Source: Aridibaculum aurantiacum (GTDB lineage: Bacteria; Bacteroidota; Bacteroidia; Chitinophagales; Chitinophagaceae). Taken from it: a stretch of 64,000 nt of DNA. Of the stretch, positions 1 through 9,587 are shown piece by piece. The stretch spans positions 372,001 to 436,000 of the forward strand of contig NZ_JAFEWC010000002.1 of assembly GCF_017355875.1 (NCBI RefSeq), in the 5' to 3' direction. Each line of letters opens with the position of its first letter. The stretch's first letter is position 1. Both the position numbers and the translations under genes were made by a program. The notes beneath the pieces are model-generated. The model saw only the letters and a program-made list of their open reading frames with translations, was not told the origin of the DNA and did not search any database.

Positions 1-1
1 C

Positions 2-574
2 CAGTACAATCCAACTACAGGTTACAATCCTTCAAATCCAACTATGGATATTCCTACCATCAACCAATCTATGGTGTTAGACATTGGTGCAGGTGTGTTG
101 TACTACGATGCACAGCCGGGTAAGAAGGCAAACTTTTATGGTGGATTTTCTGTGGCACATCTTAACCAGCCTGAAGATGCATTTGTACAGTCAGCAAAAG
201 AAAAGCTGCCAATGCGTTTTACAGGTCACGCAGGTGTTCGCCTATTGGTATCGGATGTGCTAAGCATTACACCCAATGTAATGTACGCACGCCAGGGAAC
301 TGCAGAAGAAAAAATGGTAGGTGCGTATGCACAACTTCGTGCTACTGAAAATACAGAGCTTTTGTTAGGAGCCAATATGCGTTTGAATGATGCCATCTCT
401 CCTTATGTTGGTTTTTACCACAAGAACATGGTTTTAGGTGTTAGCTACGACATCACTACTTCAGACCTGGGAAAGATAGCAAGGTCTGCCAGCAGCTTCG
501 AGATCTCTTTATCATTTATTGGCAGAAGATCAGTTAGTACACCAGAACAAAACTTCATCTGTCCAAGGCTGTAA
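2..574 (+). CDS. PorP/SprF-like outer membrane protein (5' end outside window)
   Basis: The reading frame is open from the first bases of the window to the TAA at 572-574, so the start lies upstream; 190 residues are visible. The sequence has the alternating pattern of an outer membrane beta-barrel and phrases typical of the PorP/SprF family (YYDA, FYGGFSVAHLNQP, the GHAG...RLLVSD segment and GFYHKNMVLGVSYDITTSDL). PorP/SprF proteins are outer membrane partners in type IX secretion and gliding, usually about 300 residues, so roughly a third is missing. The next gene, 50 bases downstream, encodes a PorE-like protein, a common pairing. The last 30 residues look ordinary for the family. Confidence is high for the family; which paralogue it is cannot be told. 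Confidence 0.85.
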   Translation, partial: QYNPTTGYNPSNPTMDIPTINQSMVLDIGAGVLYYDAQPGKKANFYGGFSVAHLNQPEDAFVQSAKEKLPMRFTGHAGVRLLVSDVLSITPNVMYARQGTAEEKMVGAYAQLRATENTELLLGANMRLNDAISPYVGFYHKNMVLGVSYDITTSDLGKIARSASSFEISLSFIGRRSVSTPEQNFICPRL

Positions 575-624
575 TTGTTCCAGTTTTAACCAACACGTCG
601 TGGAGACACATTCTAGTATTATCG

Positions 625-2646
625 ATGAAAAAATATATTAACCCTCGTATGAAGAAAGCCTTGTTGTTTGCCGGATGCTTTATGCTGGTACAGGCATTGG
701 ATGCACAGTTTGCTTATAATTATTTAAAAGCAGCAGACGACTACTATAAAAAAGGTGACTATTTTTCTGCAGCACAGTATTATGAAAGAGCGCTTGGCCA
801 AAAACCAAGCAAGCTGGATAAAGTAGATCCTTATAAAATTGAGTCTCTAAAAAAAGAGGCGCAGACCAATACTGCTAGCAACCGCGAACAGGTATTGTAT
901 AAGACAGCTGAAAGCTATAGGATGGTAAATAACTACCTGAAAGCTGAGCCTTATTATAAAGAAGCTGCTGACCTGGCGCCTGCTGCTTTTCCATTAGCCC
1001 GCTACTGGTATGGTAAAAGCCTTCGCTACAATTCCAGGTTTGCTGAAGCGGAAGCTGCACTTACACAGTTTTTACAAGAATTTACATCCACTGATGAACA
1101 GGCAGCTGATGCCCGAAAAGAGATAGCTAACCTGCAGTTTATACAGAAAGAACTGAGAAAAGATACAAGTGTATACACGGTGCAGAAAATATCTGCAGAT
1201 GCATATACCAATGGTGCCGATTATGCTCCATCATTGATGAACAATTCGACGCTTGTTTTCACTTCTACAAGAGCAGACGAGAAAGCAACTAAGAACACTC
1301 CTCACCTTAACCGCCTTTACAAAGGAACAGCAGGAACAGGTGTAACCTTTGCGGCTACTAAAGTAGAAGTACCACAGGCATTAGATGTGCACCAGGGTGT
1401 AGCTACTTTTACGCCTGATGGCAACACCATGTACCTTACTCGCTGGACTGGTTTGAATGGCCGTAACACTGCTTCAATATTTACCAGTACTAAAACTGGA
1501 GACACATGGAGTGAACCAACACCATTGAAAGGTGATGTGAACGTAGAAGGTTATAGCTCGCAACAACCTTTTGTTTCTGCTGATGGTAAATACCTTTTCT
1601 ATGCAAGCAACAAGCCTGGTGGTAAAGGCAAGTTCGATCTTTATGTTACTCCTGTAGAAGGTAGTGGTGTATCAACTAATTTAGGTGATGCCATCAACAC
1701 TGAAGATGATGAGCAAGCTCCTTATTATCATCCTGGCTCTGGCTCTTTGATCTTTTCGAGCAAAGGAAGAGTAGGTATGGGTGGATTTGATTTCTACCAG
1801 GCAAAAGGAACAGTAGGTTCTTTTGCTACACCAGTTAATCTTGGCTATCCTGTTAACTCTGTAAAAGATGACATTTATGTAGTTAGTACCGGGGATAAAT
1901 ATGTGCTTGATAATATCTACTTCAGCTCAGATCGTTCTTCTGTTTGTTGTTTAGAAATGTTCACCCTGAACAAAAAGCGCTTTAAGAAAACGATTTTTGG
2001 TTTGGTGGTTGATTGTAAAACCGGCGAACCTGTAGCAGGTGCTTCAGTGAGAATTCTTGACAGTATCAATAACCAGCAAGTTGTAACGCTTACAACTGGT
2101 ACTACTGGTAAATATGAACTAACATTGGATGAATACCAGCCTTTGCAACTAACTGCATCTGCCGAAGGTTTCACTGCTCCTAAAAGCATTCACTTCAATG
2201 CGCCTGCAAATGATGAGGTGAATACGTTAGTTAACCCGACTGTTTGCCTGGTAAAACCAGAACCTGTGGTTCCTTACGAAGTAGAGAAGCCGGTACTGAT
2301 GAACAATATCTTCTTTGAGTTTGACAGGTACAAATTGCTGCCAACTTCATATCCTAAGCTAAACGAGCTGGTAGCCCTTCTGAAAGAATATCCTAAGGCT
2401 GAAGTTGAGATTGGTGCACACACGGATGGTCTAGGTGATGATAGTTACAACATGCAATTGTCTGAGCTAAGAGCGAAATCTGTGGTTGAATACCTGGTGA
2501 CTCAAGGTATAGAAGAAGGCAGACTGCGTGCTAAAGGTTATGGTGAAACAATGCCGGTAGCGCCAAATAAAACGGCTAGTGGAAAAGACAATCCTGAAGG
2601 CAGGGCGAAGAACAGGAGAGTCGAATTCAAAGTTCTTCATTATTAA
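625..2646 (+). CDS. PorE-like TPR/PD40/CRD/OmpA protein
   Basis: A 673-residue exported protein. A second ATG at 649 gives a neater signal peptide (MKKALLFAGCFMLVQALDAQ), so the true start may be 649. Domain order is TPR-like helices (about 30-165, rich in YYKKGDYFSAAQYYERAL-type repeats), a WD40-like PD40 beta-propeller (about 190-450), a carboxypeptidase regulatory-like beta-sandwich (about 455-540, starting IFGLVVDCKTGEPVAGASV), and a C-terminal OmpA peptidoglycan-binding domain (about 560-673, with FFEFDRYKL, AHTDGLGDDSYN, LSELRA and KNRRVEF). This is the architecture of PorE, which ties the type IX secretion ring to peptidoglycan. It follows a PorP/SprF-like gene. Bacteroidota carry several paralogues with this layout, so it may serve a substrate-specific rather than the core machine. 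Confidence 0.85.
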   Translation: MKKYINPRMKKALLFAGCFMLVQALDAQFAYNYLKAADDYYKKGDYFSAAQYYERALGQKPSKLDKVDPYKIESLKKEAQTNTASNREQVLYKTAESYRMVNNYLKAEPYYKEAADLAPAAFPLARYWYGKSLRYNSRFAEAEAALTQFLQEFTSTDEQAADARKEIANLQFIQKELRKDTSVYTVQKISADAYTNGADYAPSLMNNSTLVFTSTRADEKATKNTPHLNRLYKGTAGTGVTFAATKVEVPQALDVHQGVATFTPDGNTMYLTRWTGLNGRNTASIFTSTKTGDTWSEPTPLKGDVNVEGYSSQQPFVSADGKYLFYASNKPGGKGKFDLYVTPVEGSGVSTNLGDAINTEDDEQAPYYHPGSGSLIFSSKGRVGMGGFDFYQAKGTVGSFATPVNLGYPVNSVKDDIYVVSTGDKYVLDNIYFSSDRSSVCCLEMFTLNKKRFKKTIFGLVVDCKTGEPVAGASVRILDSINNQQVVTLTTGTTGKYELTLDEYQPLQLTASAEGFTAPKSIHFNAPANDEVNTLVNPTVCLVKPEPVVPYEVEKPVLMNNIFFEFDRYKLLPTSYPKLNELVALLKEYPKAEVEIGAHTDGLGDDSYNMQLSELRAKSVVEYLVTQGIEEGRLRAKGYGETMPVAPNKTASGKDNPEGRAKNRRVEFKVLHY

Positions 2647-2667
2647 GTTGACATTCTCCCATTATAG

Positions 2668-2697
2668 AAAAGAGCTTCCGTTTGTGAAGCTCTTTTT
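2668..2697 (+). terminator. Rho-independent terminator after the PorE-like gene
   Basis: AAAGAGCTTC (2668-2677 region) pairs with GAAGCTCTTT across a short loop and runs into a T tract. It lies about 20 bases past the stop codon at 2646. Confidence 0.8.
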
Positions 2698-2771
2698 GAT
2701 TCTATGCATTTTTGGTGGAGCAGAGGCGGGGTGTGATGCAATTGAAAGTTTTCCATGCGCAAGAAGATTTG

Positions 2772-3146
2772 CATCCAGATGCGCATAGCGCATCCCCGTT
2801 TGTAGAAAAATTAAAATGATGCGGTTGTTGAGCATCGCTCAACCCTCAGATGCATCTAAACATTGTGAAACAGGATTGGGCTACGCCCAGTAATTCTCTA
2901 CCACATTTCCTTATACAAACAGTGTTGGGCGATGCCCAACGAGCAGCTACATTTTGAAATGTTTTTGTTGGTGTATTACATCCAGATGCGCATAGCATCC
3001 CTGTTTGTAGAATGGATGTTGAGGTTGATTGTTGAGCATAGCTCAACCCATTGACGCTTATAAACTTTGCGAAACAGGATTGGGCTACGCCAAATAATTT
3101 TCAATCACATATTCCTTCTACAAACAGCGTTGGGCGGAGCCCAACG
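2772..3146. repeat. Two copies of a ~170-bp unit built of triplet-loop palindromes
   Basis: Copy 1 (2772-2941) and copy 2 (2979-3146) share the same ordered set of short hairpins. These are GATGCGC-ATA-GCGCATC (2778-2794; degenerate at 2985-2999), GTTGAGC-ATC-GCTCAAC (2827-2843) with GTTGAGC-ATA-GCTCAAC (3031-3047), TGGGC-TAC-GCCCA (2877-2889; imperfect at 3081-3093), and GTTGGGC-GAT-GCCCAAC (2924-2940) with GTTGGGC-GGA-GCCCAAC (3129-3145). Each has a 5-7 bp stem and mostly a 3-base loop that is free to vary. The flanks GTTTGTAGAA and TACAAACAG also recur. The arrangement resembles REP/BIME-type intergenic elements; no associated transposase is present. The rest of this gap (3147-3481) shows nothing recognisable. 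Confidence 0.75.
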
Positions 3147-3481
3147 AAATGCTGCATATACTACAAATTTGATACGTGTTACTGATATAAACTTTTAATT
3201 CATCCCGCCATACCAACCTTACCCTGCGCTATTCCTTCTGCGGGGCAACGCCATCCTCTGAAACGGCATCTTTTACTGGCGCAATTCAACCGATTTACCG
3301 GCTCGCCACCTCATTTACATATGTGGTGCGGCTACAAATGCATTAAGACGTATTTTTAAAGCCTGCTTTTTTACCTGGTATTAACTGGACGAAGCAGGGC
3401 CGGATCATATATAATGATTAGCCACACCGATATTCTGGACAACCACCTAATTGCTTGTGTGCTTTAATATCTTCCAATTGT

Positions 3482-6400
3482 ATGGGGTGTAAATCTTTTC
3501 TTTTAATGATTTTGTTGGTAGCCGGATCTTTAGGGCTGCAGGCGCAGAACCTGAGCAATCGCGGCCGTGAGTTCTGGTTGGCCTATGGTCATAACAATTT
3601 ATTCCATCATGGCAATGGGCAGCAACTGGTGCTGTACCTAAGCACGGAGCAGGCAGCCACCGTTACAGTTTCGGTAAATGGAACAGGCTTTTCTCAAACC
3701 TATAATATACCCGCTAATACGGTAAGACAAAGCATAGAGATACCTAAGAATGGACCTAACGATGCCCGTATTCAAACAGAAGGAGAAAGTAACAGGGGAA
3801 TTCATATTTCCAGTAATGTACCCATAGTAGCGTATGCACACCAGTATGGTGCTAACTCATCGGGAGCCACTATGCTCATGCCGGTAGAAACTTTTGGATA
3901 TACCTACTACTCACTCAACTATCACCAGGAGAGTAATTCCAATCCTTCCTATTCTTGGTTTTTTGTAGTTGCCAGCGAAAACAATACACGTGTTGAGATC
4001 ACTCCATCGGTGGTTACACAAGGTGGAAGGGCAGCTAATGTCCCTTTTGTAGTAAACCTGCAACGTGGCCAGGTGTATAATGTATTTGGCCAATCTAACA
4101 GCCTTGTGGGGCAGGACCTGACAGGAAGTAAAATAAGATCTATTGCGGGTTCCGATGGTAAGTGTCATCCCATCGGCGTTTTCTCAGGTGCCAGCCGGAT
4201 GATCATTTGCGGTAGCAGCGGCGAGTTTATGCAACAGCAAATATTTCCTGCAAGTGCGTGGGGAACTAGATATCTCACCTACAACACCATTAGCACAGCT
4301 AATATCAATTCACCTAATACCAACTGGTACCGTGTGGCTGTTCGCGATCCCAATACGGTTGTTTACAGGAACGGGACAAGGTTGACGAACCTGCAGCGCA
4401 ATTTCTATTACGAGTTCTCTGGAACATCAGGTGATTATATAGAAGCAGATAGACCTGTCCTGGTTGGCCAGTATGTTCCATCCATGCAGAGTTGTGCGTC
4501 GTATACAGGTAATGGTGATCCTGAAATGTTCTTCTTGAGCCCGTTGGAACAAGCCATTAACAGGGCGCGATTTTATGCAACCAGTAACCAAAGTATCACC
4601 AATGTATATGTAAGCGTGATCATTCACCAGCTGGGTTTTAATTCACTTACAGTTAATGGCAGCAATGCATTTGATGTTGTAAAGAACCATCCGCAAAACC
4701 CGGATTACCGTGTTGCTATAAAATTACTTCCTACCAATAGTCCGCATACTATACAAAGTGACTCTGCTTTTACTGCTATTACTTATGGTTTTGGAAACGT
4801 AGAAAGTTATGGTTACAACGCGGGTACCCTGGTTAATAATTTGGATGCTCTGCCATCAGTTACCAATACGCTTAGTACTATTGGAAGTAGTACTAGTGCC
4901 TGTACCAATACTCCTTTTAATTTCACCATTAAGCTTTCGTACAAACCAATCCAGATGGTGTGGAGGCTTAGCCAGGTTGGTGCCATGCAGCCCAACCAGG
5001 ATGTAACAGTAAATAATCCTGTTCCTTTTGATTCATCATTGGTTGGATCAAGAAAATTCTATGAATACCGCCTGCCGGGAGAATACCTGATTAACCAAAC
5101 CGGCACATTCAACATTCCTATTTCCATTACTTCTCCTGAAGTAGATAACTGCGACAACACCACAGAGATCACCTATAGCCTTACTGTCAATCCACCTCCT
5201 CGTGCTGATTTTACAACCTCCTATACCGGCTGCAGATTGGACTCCGCTTACTTATCTGGGAGTTTCATTGGAACAGGATTCTCTGTTAACCGCTACCGTT
5301 GGACATTCCCTGATGGCAGTGTAGACAGTGTGAAGAATGTTGCTTTTCTATTTCCCAATATTGGCAGCAGCAATGTGCGGCTGCGGGTGATAGCAGATAA
5401 TGGCTGTATTGGCGATACAATTAAGGCAGTAGTTACTAGTCCGCCGCCTACGGCTACTTTTGGTTTCAGTCCTGCAAATGCCTGCGAAGGAGGAACCGTC
5501 AACTTCACCGATACCTCGTCGTATAGTGGAAACGCTATCCATAGCTGGTACTGGGATTTTGGTAATGGGGTACAGGTAAATGCACCTACCAATGCACCAC
5601 AGAGCCAGCAGTACAATGCGCCCGGTACGTATATAGTAAAACATGCTGCCCGTGCAGGAAGCTGTACAGGCGATACAACACAAAAGGCAGTAACAATTTT
5701 TGCAAAGCCCACTCCTTCATTTACCGTACCTACAGGCTGTCTTCCCGATAGCATGGCCCAGTTCATAAATACCAGTACGGTTCCAGATGGCCAGGCACTT
5801 ACTTACCTGTGGAATTTTGGAGATCAGAACGCTACGCCTGCTAACCCTACTACTGATACTGCACGCAACCCGCTGCATAAGTATACTGCCTACGGAACGT
5901 ATAATGTTTCGCTTACAGTAACTACTGCCAATGGATGTACCAATACTTTGGCAATGCCTTTTACTACCGGCGGTTTTTCACCTGCCATCAATTATGCCAT
6001 TGTAAATGAAAATGCATTGTGTGTGCGTAACCAGGTACAACTGCGAAACCAGATGAATGTAACTGCAGATTCTATCTACAGGATGGACATTTACTGGGAT
6101 GCGGTAAACCAGCCTGCTGTATTTACACAAATTGATAACCCGGCAGCCAATGCCCTTTACCCGCATTTATATCCTTCATTTACTGCCCCGGCTACGGTTG
6201 GTGTTACCATTAAGGTTGTGGTGTATTCAAGGGGAGGATGTATAAGTGAAAAGGCCAAAGACATTACGCTTCATGCTGTACCGGTAGTGACACCTGCGCC
6301 GGCACAAACCGTATGTTTTAGTGAGCCGGCTTTCACGCTGCAATCATCCGTTTCTAATGTACAAGGCGGTGGTGTTTATTCAGGTAATGGAACAACGGCA

Positions 6401-7783
6401 GCGGGTGTGTTCACCGCGGCACAGGCAGGTGTAGGCCAGCACGAGATCAAATATGTTTTTACAAGCGTTGGCGGATGTAAAGATTCAGCAATAACAACTA
6501 TTACTGTTTTACCACAGCCTGTTGCTGATTTTACTTTCTCCAGTATTTGCGTTGGCGACTCCACCAGTTTTACCGACAATTCTTCCATACCTACAGGCTC
6601 TATCGCATCGTATGCATGGACGTTTGGTGATGGTACAACGGGTACTGATCGTCCACCGTTCAGGAAGTTGTATGACAATTACGGCAACTATAATGTGCAG
6701 CTGGTAGTAACCAGTGATGCAGGATGTAGTAGTGCACCGGCAACAAAGGTTGTGCGTGTACATGCTTTACCTGCTGTTGATTTTGCTATGCCTCAATCGG
6801 TTTGTCTGCCGGGTGGTTCATTACAATTTAATAACCTCACTACACTACCTAACGGCACCCTTTCCGAACTCAGCTTTACATGGAATTATGGAGATGGTAA
6901 CAGCGCCACTACATTCAATGGATCGCATGTTTATGAAGATAGCGCCAGCTACAATATCATGCTTATTGCTACCTCTGCAGCCGGATGTACCAACGACACC
7001 GTAAAAACTTTCAATTCGTTTTACAGACGACCGGTAGCTGATTTTGAAGTATCTACTTCATCCGTTTGCCAGGGCGAAGCAACCACTTTTACGGATCTAA
7101 GCTCTGCGCCTAATAGCACTATCAGCAGCTATGTATGGCGGTTTGGGGATGGTACAATGAGCACTGCGGCCAATCCTGAAAAGGCATATGCTCTGCCGGG
7201 TAATTACACTGTTCGTCTTATGGTTAGCACACCTGAAGGTTGTATGGCCGATACCACTCAAGCTATTTTGGTAAATGTGCAGCCACGTGTAGATGCAGGC
7301 GTTAACGTATTTATCCCGCAAGGCTCCACTTACCAGCTTCATCCATTTGTAAATGATACCTCTTTATCCTTTAGGTGGACACCTGCTACTTACCTAAACA
7401 ATGCAAACGTGTTGCGTCCGGTTTTCACTGCCGTAGAAAGCCAGACCTACAGGTTGATGGCTACAGGTGCAGTTAATTGTACAGGAGAGGATACAGTACG
7501 TATCACTGTGCTAAAACCACTAAATGTGCCGAATGCTTTTTCGCCCAATGGTGATGGCATAAATGATACATGGCTTATACCTAATCTTGCTGATTACCCG
7601 GGTAGCGTACTGGAAGTGTACGACAGATATGGTCGTGTGGTGTACAGGACGATTGGCTACACCAGCGGATGGAATGGAAGCTTTAATGGCCAGCCTTTAG
7701 CCGTGGGTACCTACTATTACATCATTGATCTGAAACAGCCAGGTTACCAACCAATCACAGGTTCTGTTACCATTCTTAGATAG
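3482..7783 (+). CDS. IgGFc-binding/PKD-repeat adhesin with T9SS type B sorting domain
   Basis: I start the gene at ATG 3482 because it gives a clean signal peptide (MGCKSFLLMILLVAGSLGLQAQ); an upstream TTG at 3455 would add nine residues before it. The protein has 1433 residues. The N-terminal part (about 25-450) resembles IgGFc-binding domains (GREFWLAYGHN, STEQAATVTVSV, SNVPIVAYAHQYG, MLMPVETFG). The middle holds about six PKD-like beta-sandwiches marked by WxFGDG-type motifs (WDFGNG, WNFGDQ, WTFGDG, WNYGDG, WRFGDG, WTFPDG). The last ~85 residues (from NVPNAFSPNGDGINDTW) are the gliding-motility-associated type B C-terminal domain used for T9SS export and retention at the cell surface. Likely a surface adhesin; ligand unknown. 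Confidence 0.88.
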   Translation: MGCKSFLLMILLVAGSLGLQAQNLSNRGREFWLAYGHNNLFHHGNGQQLVLYLSTEQAATVTVSVNGTGFSQTYNIPANTVRQSIEIPKNGPNDARIQTEGESNRGIHISSNVPIVAYAHQYGANSSGATMLMPVETFGYTYYSLNYHQESNSNPSYSWFFVVASENNTRVEITPSVVTQGGRAANVPFVVNLQRGQVYNVFGQSNSLVGQDLTGSKIRSIAGSDGKCHPIGVFSGASRMIICGSSGEFMQQQIFPASAWGTRYLTYNTISTANINSPNTNWYRVAVRDPNTVVYRNGTRLTNLQRNFYYEFSGTSGDYIEADRPVLVGQYVPSMQSCASYTGNGDPEMFFLSPLEQAINRARFYATSNQSITNVYVSVIIHQLGFNSLTVNGSNAFDVVKNHPQNPDYRVAIKLLPTNSPHTIQSDSAFTAITYGFGNVESYGYNAGTLVNNLDALPSVTNTLSTIGSSTSACTNTPFNFTIKLSYKPIQMVWRLSQVGAMQPNQDVTVNNPVPFDSSLVGSRKFYEYRLPGEYLINQTGTFNIPISITSPEVDNCDNTTEITYSLTVNPPPRADFTTSYTGCRLDSAYLSGSFIGTGFSVNRYRWTFPDGSVDSVKNVAFLFPNIGSSNVRLRVIADNGCIGDTIKAVVTSPPPTATFGFSPANACEGGTVNFTDTSSYSGNAIHSWYWDFGNGVQVNAPTNAPQSQQYNAPGTYIVKHAARAGSCTGDTTQKAVTIFAKPTPSFTVPTGCLPDSMAQFINTSTVPDGQALTYLWNFGDQNATPANPTTDTARNPLHKYTAYGTYNVSLTVTTANGCTNTLAMPFTTGGFSPAINYAIVNENALCVRNQVQLRNQMNVTADSIYRMDIYWDAVNQPAVFTQIDNPAANALYPHLYPSFTAPATVGVTIKVVVYSRGGCISEKAKDITLHAVPVVTPAPAQTVCFSEPAFTLQSSVSNVQGGGVYSGNGTTAAGVFTAAQAGVGQHEIKYVFTSVGGCKDSAITTITVLPQPVADFTFSSICVGDSTSFTDNSSIPTGSIASYAWTFGDGTTGTDRPPFRKLYDNYGNYNVQLVVTSDAGCSSAPATKVVRVHALPAVDFAMPQSVCLPGGSLQFNNLTTLPNGTLSELSFTWNYGDGNSATTFNGSHVYEDSASYNIMLIATSAAGCTNDTVKTFNSFYRRPVADFEVSTSSVCQGEATTFTDLSSAPNSTISSYVWRFGDGTMSTAANPEKAYALPGNYTVRLMVSTPEGCMADTTQAILVNVQPRVDAGVNVFIPQGSTYQLHPFVNDTSLSFRWTPATYLNNANVLRPVFTAVESQTYRLMATGAVNCTGEDTVRITVLKPLNVPNAFSPNGDGINDTWLIPNLADYPGSVLEVYDRYGRVVYRTIGYTSGWNGSFNGQPLAVGTYYYIIDLKQPGYQPITGSVTILR

Positions 7784-7852
7784 AAGTACAGGGTAACCTT
7801 ATAGATGTGACCCGCTTTTTAAATCACACTAACTCCTTAAAAACTTGCAGCC

Positions 7853-8653
7853 ATGAGCCAGCACGCAGCCACTTATTTTGAAGCAAATAAAGATGCCTGG
7901 AATAAAAGAGCAGCGGTTCATAAAGACACTGCTTTTTATGATGTGGATGGATTTAAAGCAGGTAAATCTGCATTAAATGCTATTGAGCTGGAAGAGCTGG
8001 GAAATGTACAGGGAAAGTCGCTGCTTCATTTGCAATGCCATTTTGGAATGGATACACTCAGCTGGGCCAGGGAAGGAGCAACCGTTACAGGAATTGATTT
8101 TTCGGAGGAGGCTATTAAGCTTGCCAAGGAACTGGCGGCAGAAGTGCAGGTGCCTGCGGAATTTATCTGTTGTAATGTATACGATGTGCCTGCGCATGTC
8201 AACCAGCAGTTTGACATAGTGTTCACTTCATACGGTGTGGTAGGCTGGCTGCCCGACCTGGATAAATGGGCAGAAGTGATTGCTGCCTGCCTGAAGCCCG
8301 GCGGCACATTTTACATGGTGGAGTTTCACCCTGTGTTGTGGATGATGGATGACAACTTTACTTCGCTTATGTACCCTTACCACAATGCGCAGGTAATAGT
8401 GGAAACCAAGACCGGTACTTATGCTGATAAAGATGCTCCTATACATTACGAAGAATATTCCTGGAACCATTCCCTCTCGGAAGTTATTACCGCGTTACTA
8501 AAACATGGGCTGAAGATCACGCTGTTTCACGAGTTCCCTTATTCCTGCTACAATTGTTTTGAACACCTGCAGCAAGGTGCCGATGGCTACTGGCGTATAC
8601 ATGGTAAAGAAGTGCTGCCCATGATGTATTCTATCAAAGCCATAAAAGAATAA
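7853..8653 (+). CDS. Class I SAM-dependent methyltransferase
   Basis: A 266-residue soluble protein with a Rossmann-type methyltransferase fold. Motif I is LLHLQCHFGMDTLSWAREGA (about 56-75), followed by the acidic ribose-binding end of beta-2 (VTGIDFSEEAI), motif IV (FDIVFTSYGVVGWLPDL) and a LKPGGTFYMVEFHP segment. The LQCHFG version of motif I is common in a Methyltransf_11/25-type subgroup of Bacteroidota, and length is normal. The substrate cannot be inferred: neighbours are an adhesin and a DUF2490 barrel, 48 bases before the next start, with no operon logic that names a pathway. Confidence 0.82.
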   Translation: MSQHAATYFEANKDAWNKRAAVHKDTAFYDVDGFKAGKSALNAIELEELGNVQGKSLLHLQCHFGMDTLSWAREGATVTGIDFSEEAIKLAKELAAEVQVPAEFICCNVYDVPAHVNQQFDIVFTSYGVVGWLPDLDKWAEVIAACLKPGGTFYMVEFHPVLWMMDDNFTSLMYPYHNAQVIVETKTGTYADKDAPIHYEEYSWNHSLSEVITALLKHGLKITLFHEFPYSCYNCFEHLQQGADGYWRIHGKEVLPMMYSIKAIKE

Positions 8654-8685
8654 ATAAGTAGTGGCATCATTTTATCTGCCAGTGG

Positions 8686-8693
8686 TATTTTTG
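8686..8693 (+). promoter_or_regulatory. Candidate Bacteroidota -7 box (TATTTTTG)
   Basis: TATTTTTG fits the TAnnTTTG consensus and ends nine bases before the ATG of the DUF2490 gene. No good TTTG -33 box sits 19-21 bases upstream, so the call rests on one box only. Confidence 0.35.
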
Positions 8694-8701
8694 CGCCCAC
8701 T

Positions 8702-9433
8702 ATGAGAAAATTACTTTTACTACTGGCATTCTTTTCTGTAAGCATTATACATGCACAAAACAGGATCAGCGATCACAACCAAATAGGCTGGTTTTCCACC
8801 ACTATCACACCTGCCATCAGCAATAAAGTAAGCGGCCATATAGAATATCAATGGCGCCGCGACAACTTCATTAAAGATTGGCAGCAAAGCCTGTTGCGTG
8901 TAGGAGTCAATTACAAGTTCCACCCGCAGGTGACGGCACATATTGGTTATGCATGGATTGAAACCTATCCGTATGGAGAATATGCCTTGTCTGGTGTGCC
9001 CAAACAATTTCCTGAACACAGGATCTACGAGCAACTGGTGGTGAACTCGCCGGTTGGTAAGGTTAACCTGATGCACAGGCTTCGCCTGGAACAACGCTGG
9101 TTGGGCAGGCTGCATTCTATGGCTAGCGAAGGCGCTGATGAATACATTTACCTGAACCGTGCCCGTTATATGCCGCGTGTAGATATTCCTATTGGCAACA
9201 AATGGTTTGCTGCAGCATATGATGAGATCTTCATTGGTTTTGGAAAGAATGTTGGCGAGAATGTTTTTGACCAGAACAGGATAGGCTTGATGATAGGCTA
9301 TAAAGCCAACAACAACTTCAGGGTAGAAGGTGGTTTCCTTAATCAAACTGTACAATTAGGCAGGGAGATCAATAACCGCAACGTATACCAGTATAACAAT
9401 GGGTTTATTATAAACACCTACTTTAATTTTTAA
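8702..9433 (+). CDS. DUF2490 outer membrane beta-barrel protein
   Basis: A 243-residue protein with a signal peptide (MRKLLLLLAFFSVSIIHAQ) followed by amphipathic beta strands and a C-terminal aromatic residue (NTYFNF), as expected for an outer membrane barrel. The phrases QIGWFSTTITPAISNKVSGH, WQQSLLRVGVNYKF, HIGYAWIETYPYGEY, EHRIYEQL and HRLRLEQRW match the DUF2490 family. No biochemical function is established for that family. It is monocistronic here, between a methyltransferase and pyrH. Confidence 0.85.
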   Translation: MRKLLLLLAFFSVSIIHAQNRISDHNQIGWFSTTITPAISNKVSGHIEYQWRRDNFIKDWQQSLLRVGVNYKFHPQVTAHIGYAWIETYPYGEYALSGVPKQFPEHRIYEQLVVNSPVGKVNLMHRLRLEQRWLGRLHSMASEGADEYIYLNRARYMPRVDIPIGNKWFAAAYDEIFIGFGKNVGENVFDQNRIGLMIGYKANNNFRVEGGFLNQTVQLGREINNRNVYQYNNGFIINTYFNF

Positions 9434-9587
9434 GTAAAATCATAAGTCACAAGTTTGGTATGTAGGAGCCAAATATCTTGTATCCTCTATCCAGCATTAA
9501 GCATCATGCATCCAGCATCCGGTATCCTGCAATCCTTTTTTTAAAACCCTTTGCTTTTCCTTTCTTTGCACACGAAATAAAACAAAC

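Noticed and set aside
2698-3481. CRISPR-like array in the palindrome block
   Set aside because: Only two long units occur, with several different hairpins each and no regular spacer length.
5293-5766. 157-codon antisense frame inside the PKD adhesin gene
   Set aside because: It mirrors the Val/Thr-rich repeat codons of the sense gene and has no independent features; the same holds for the many antisense frames in the 42-62 kb repeat genes.
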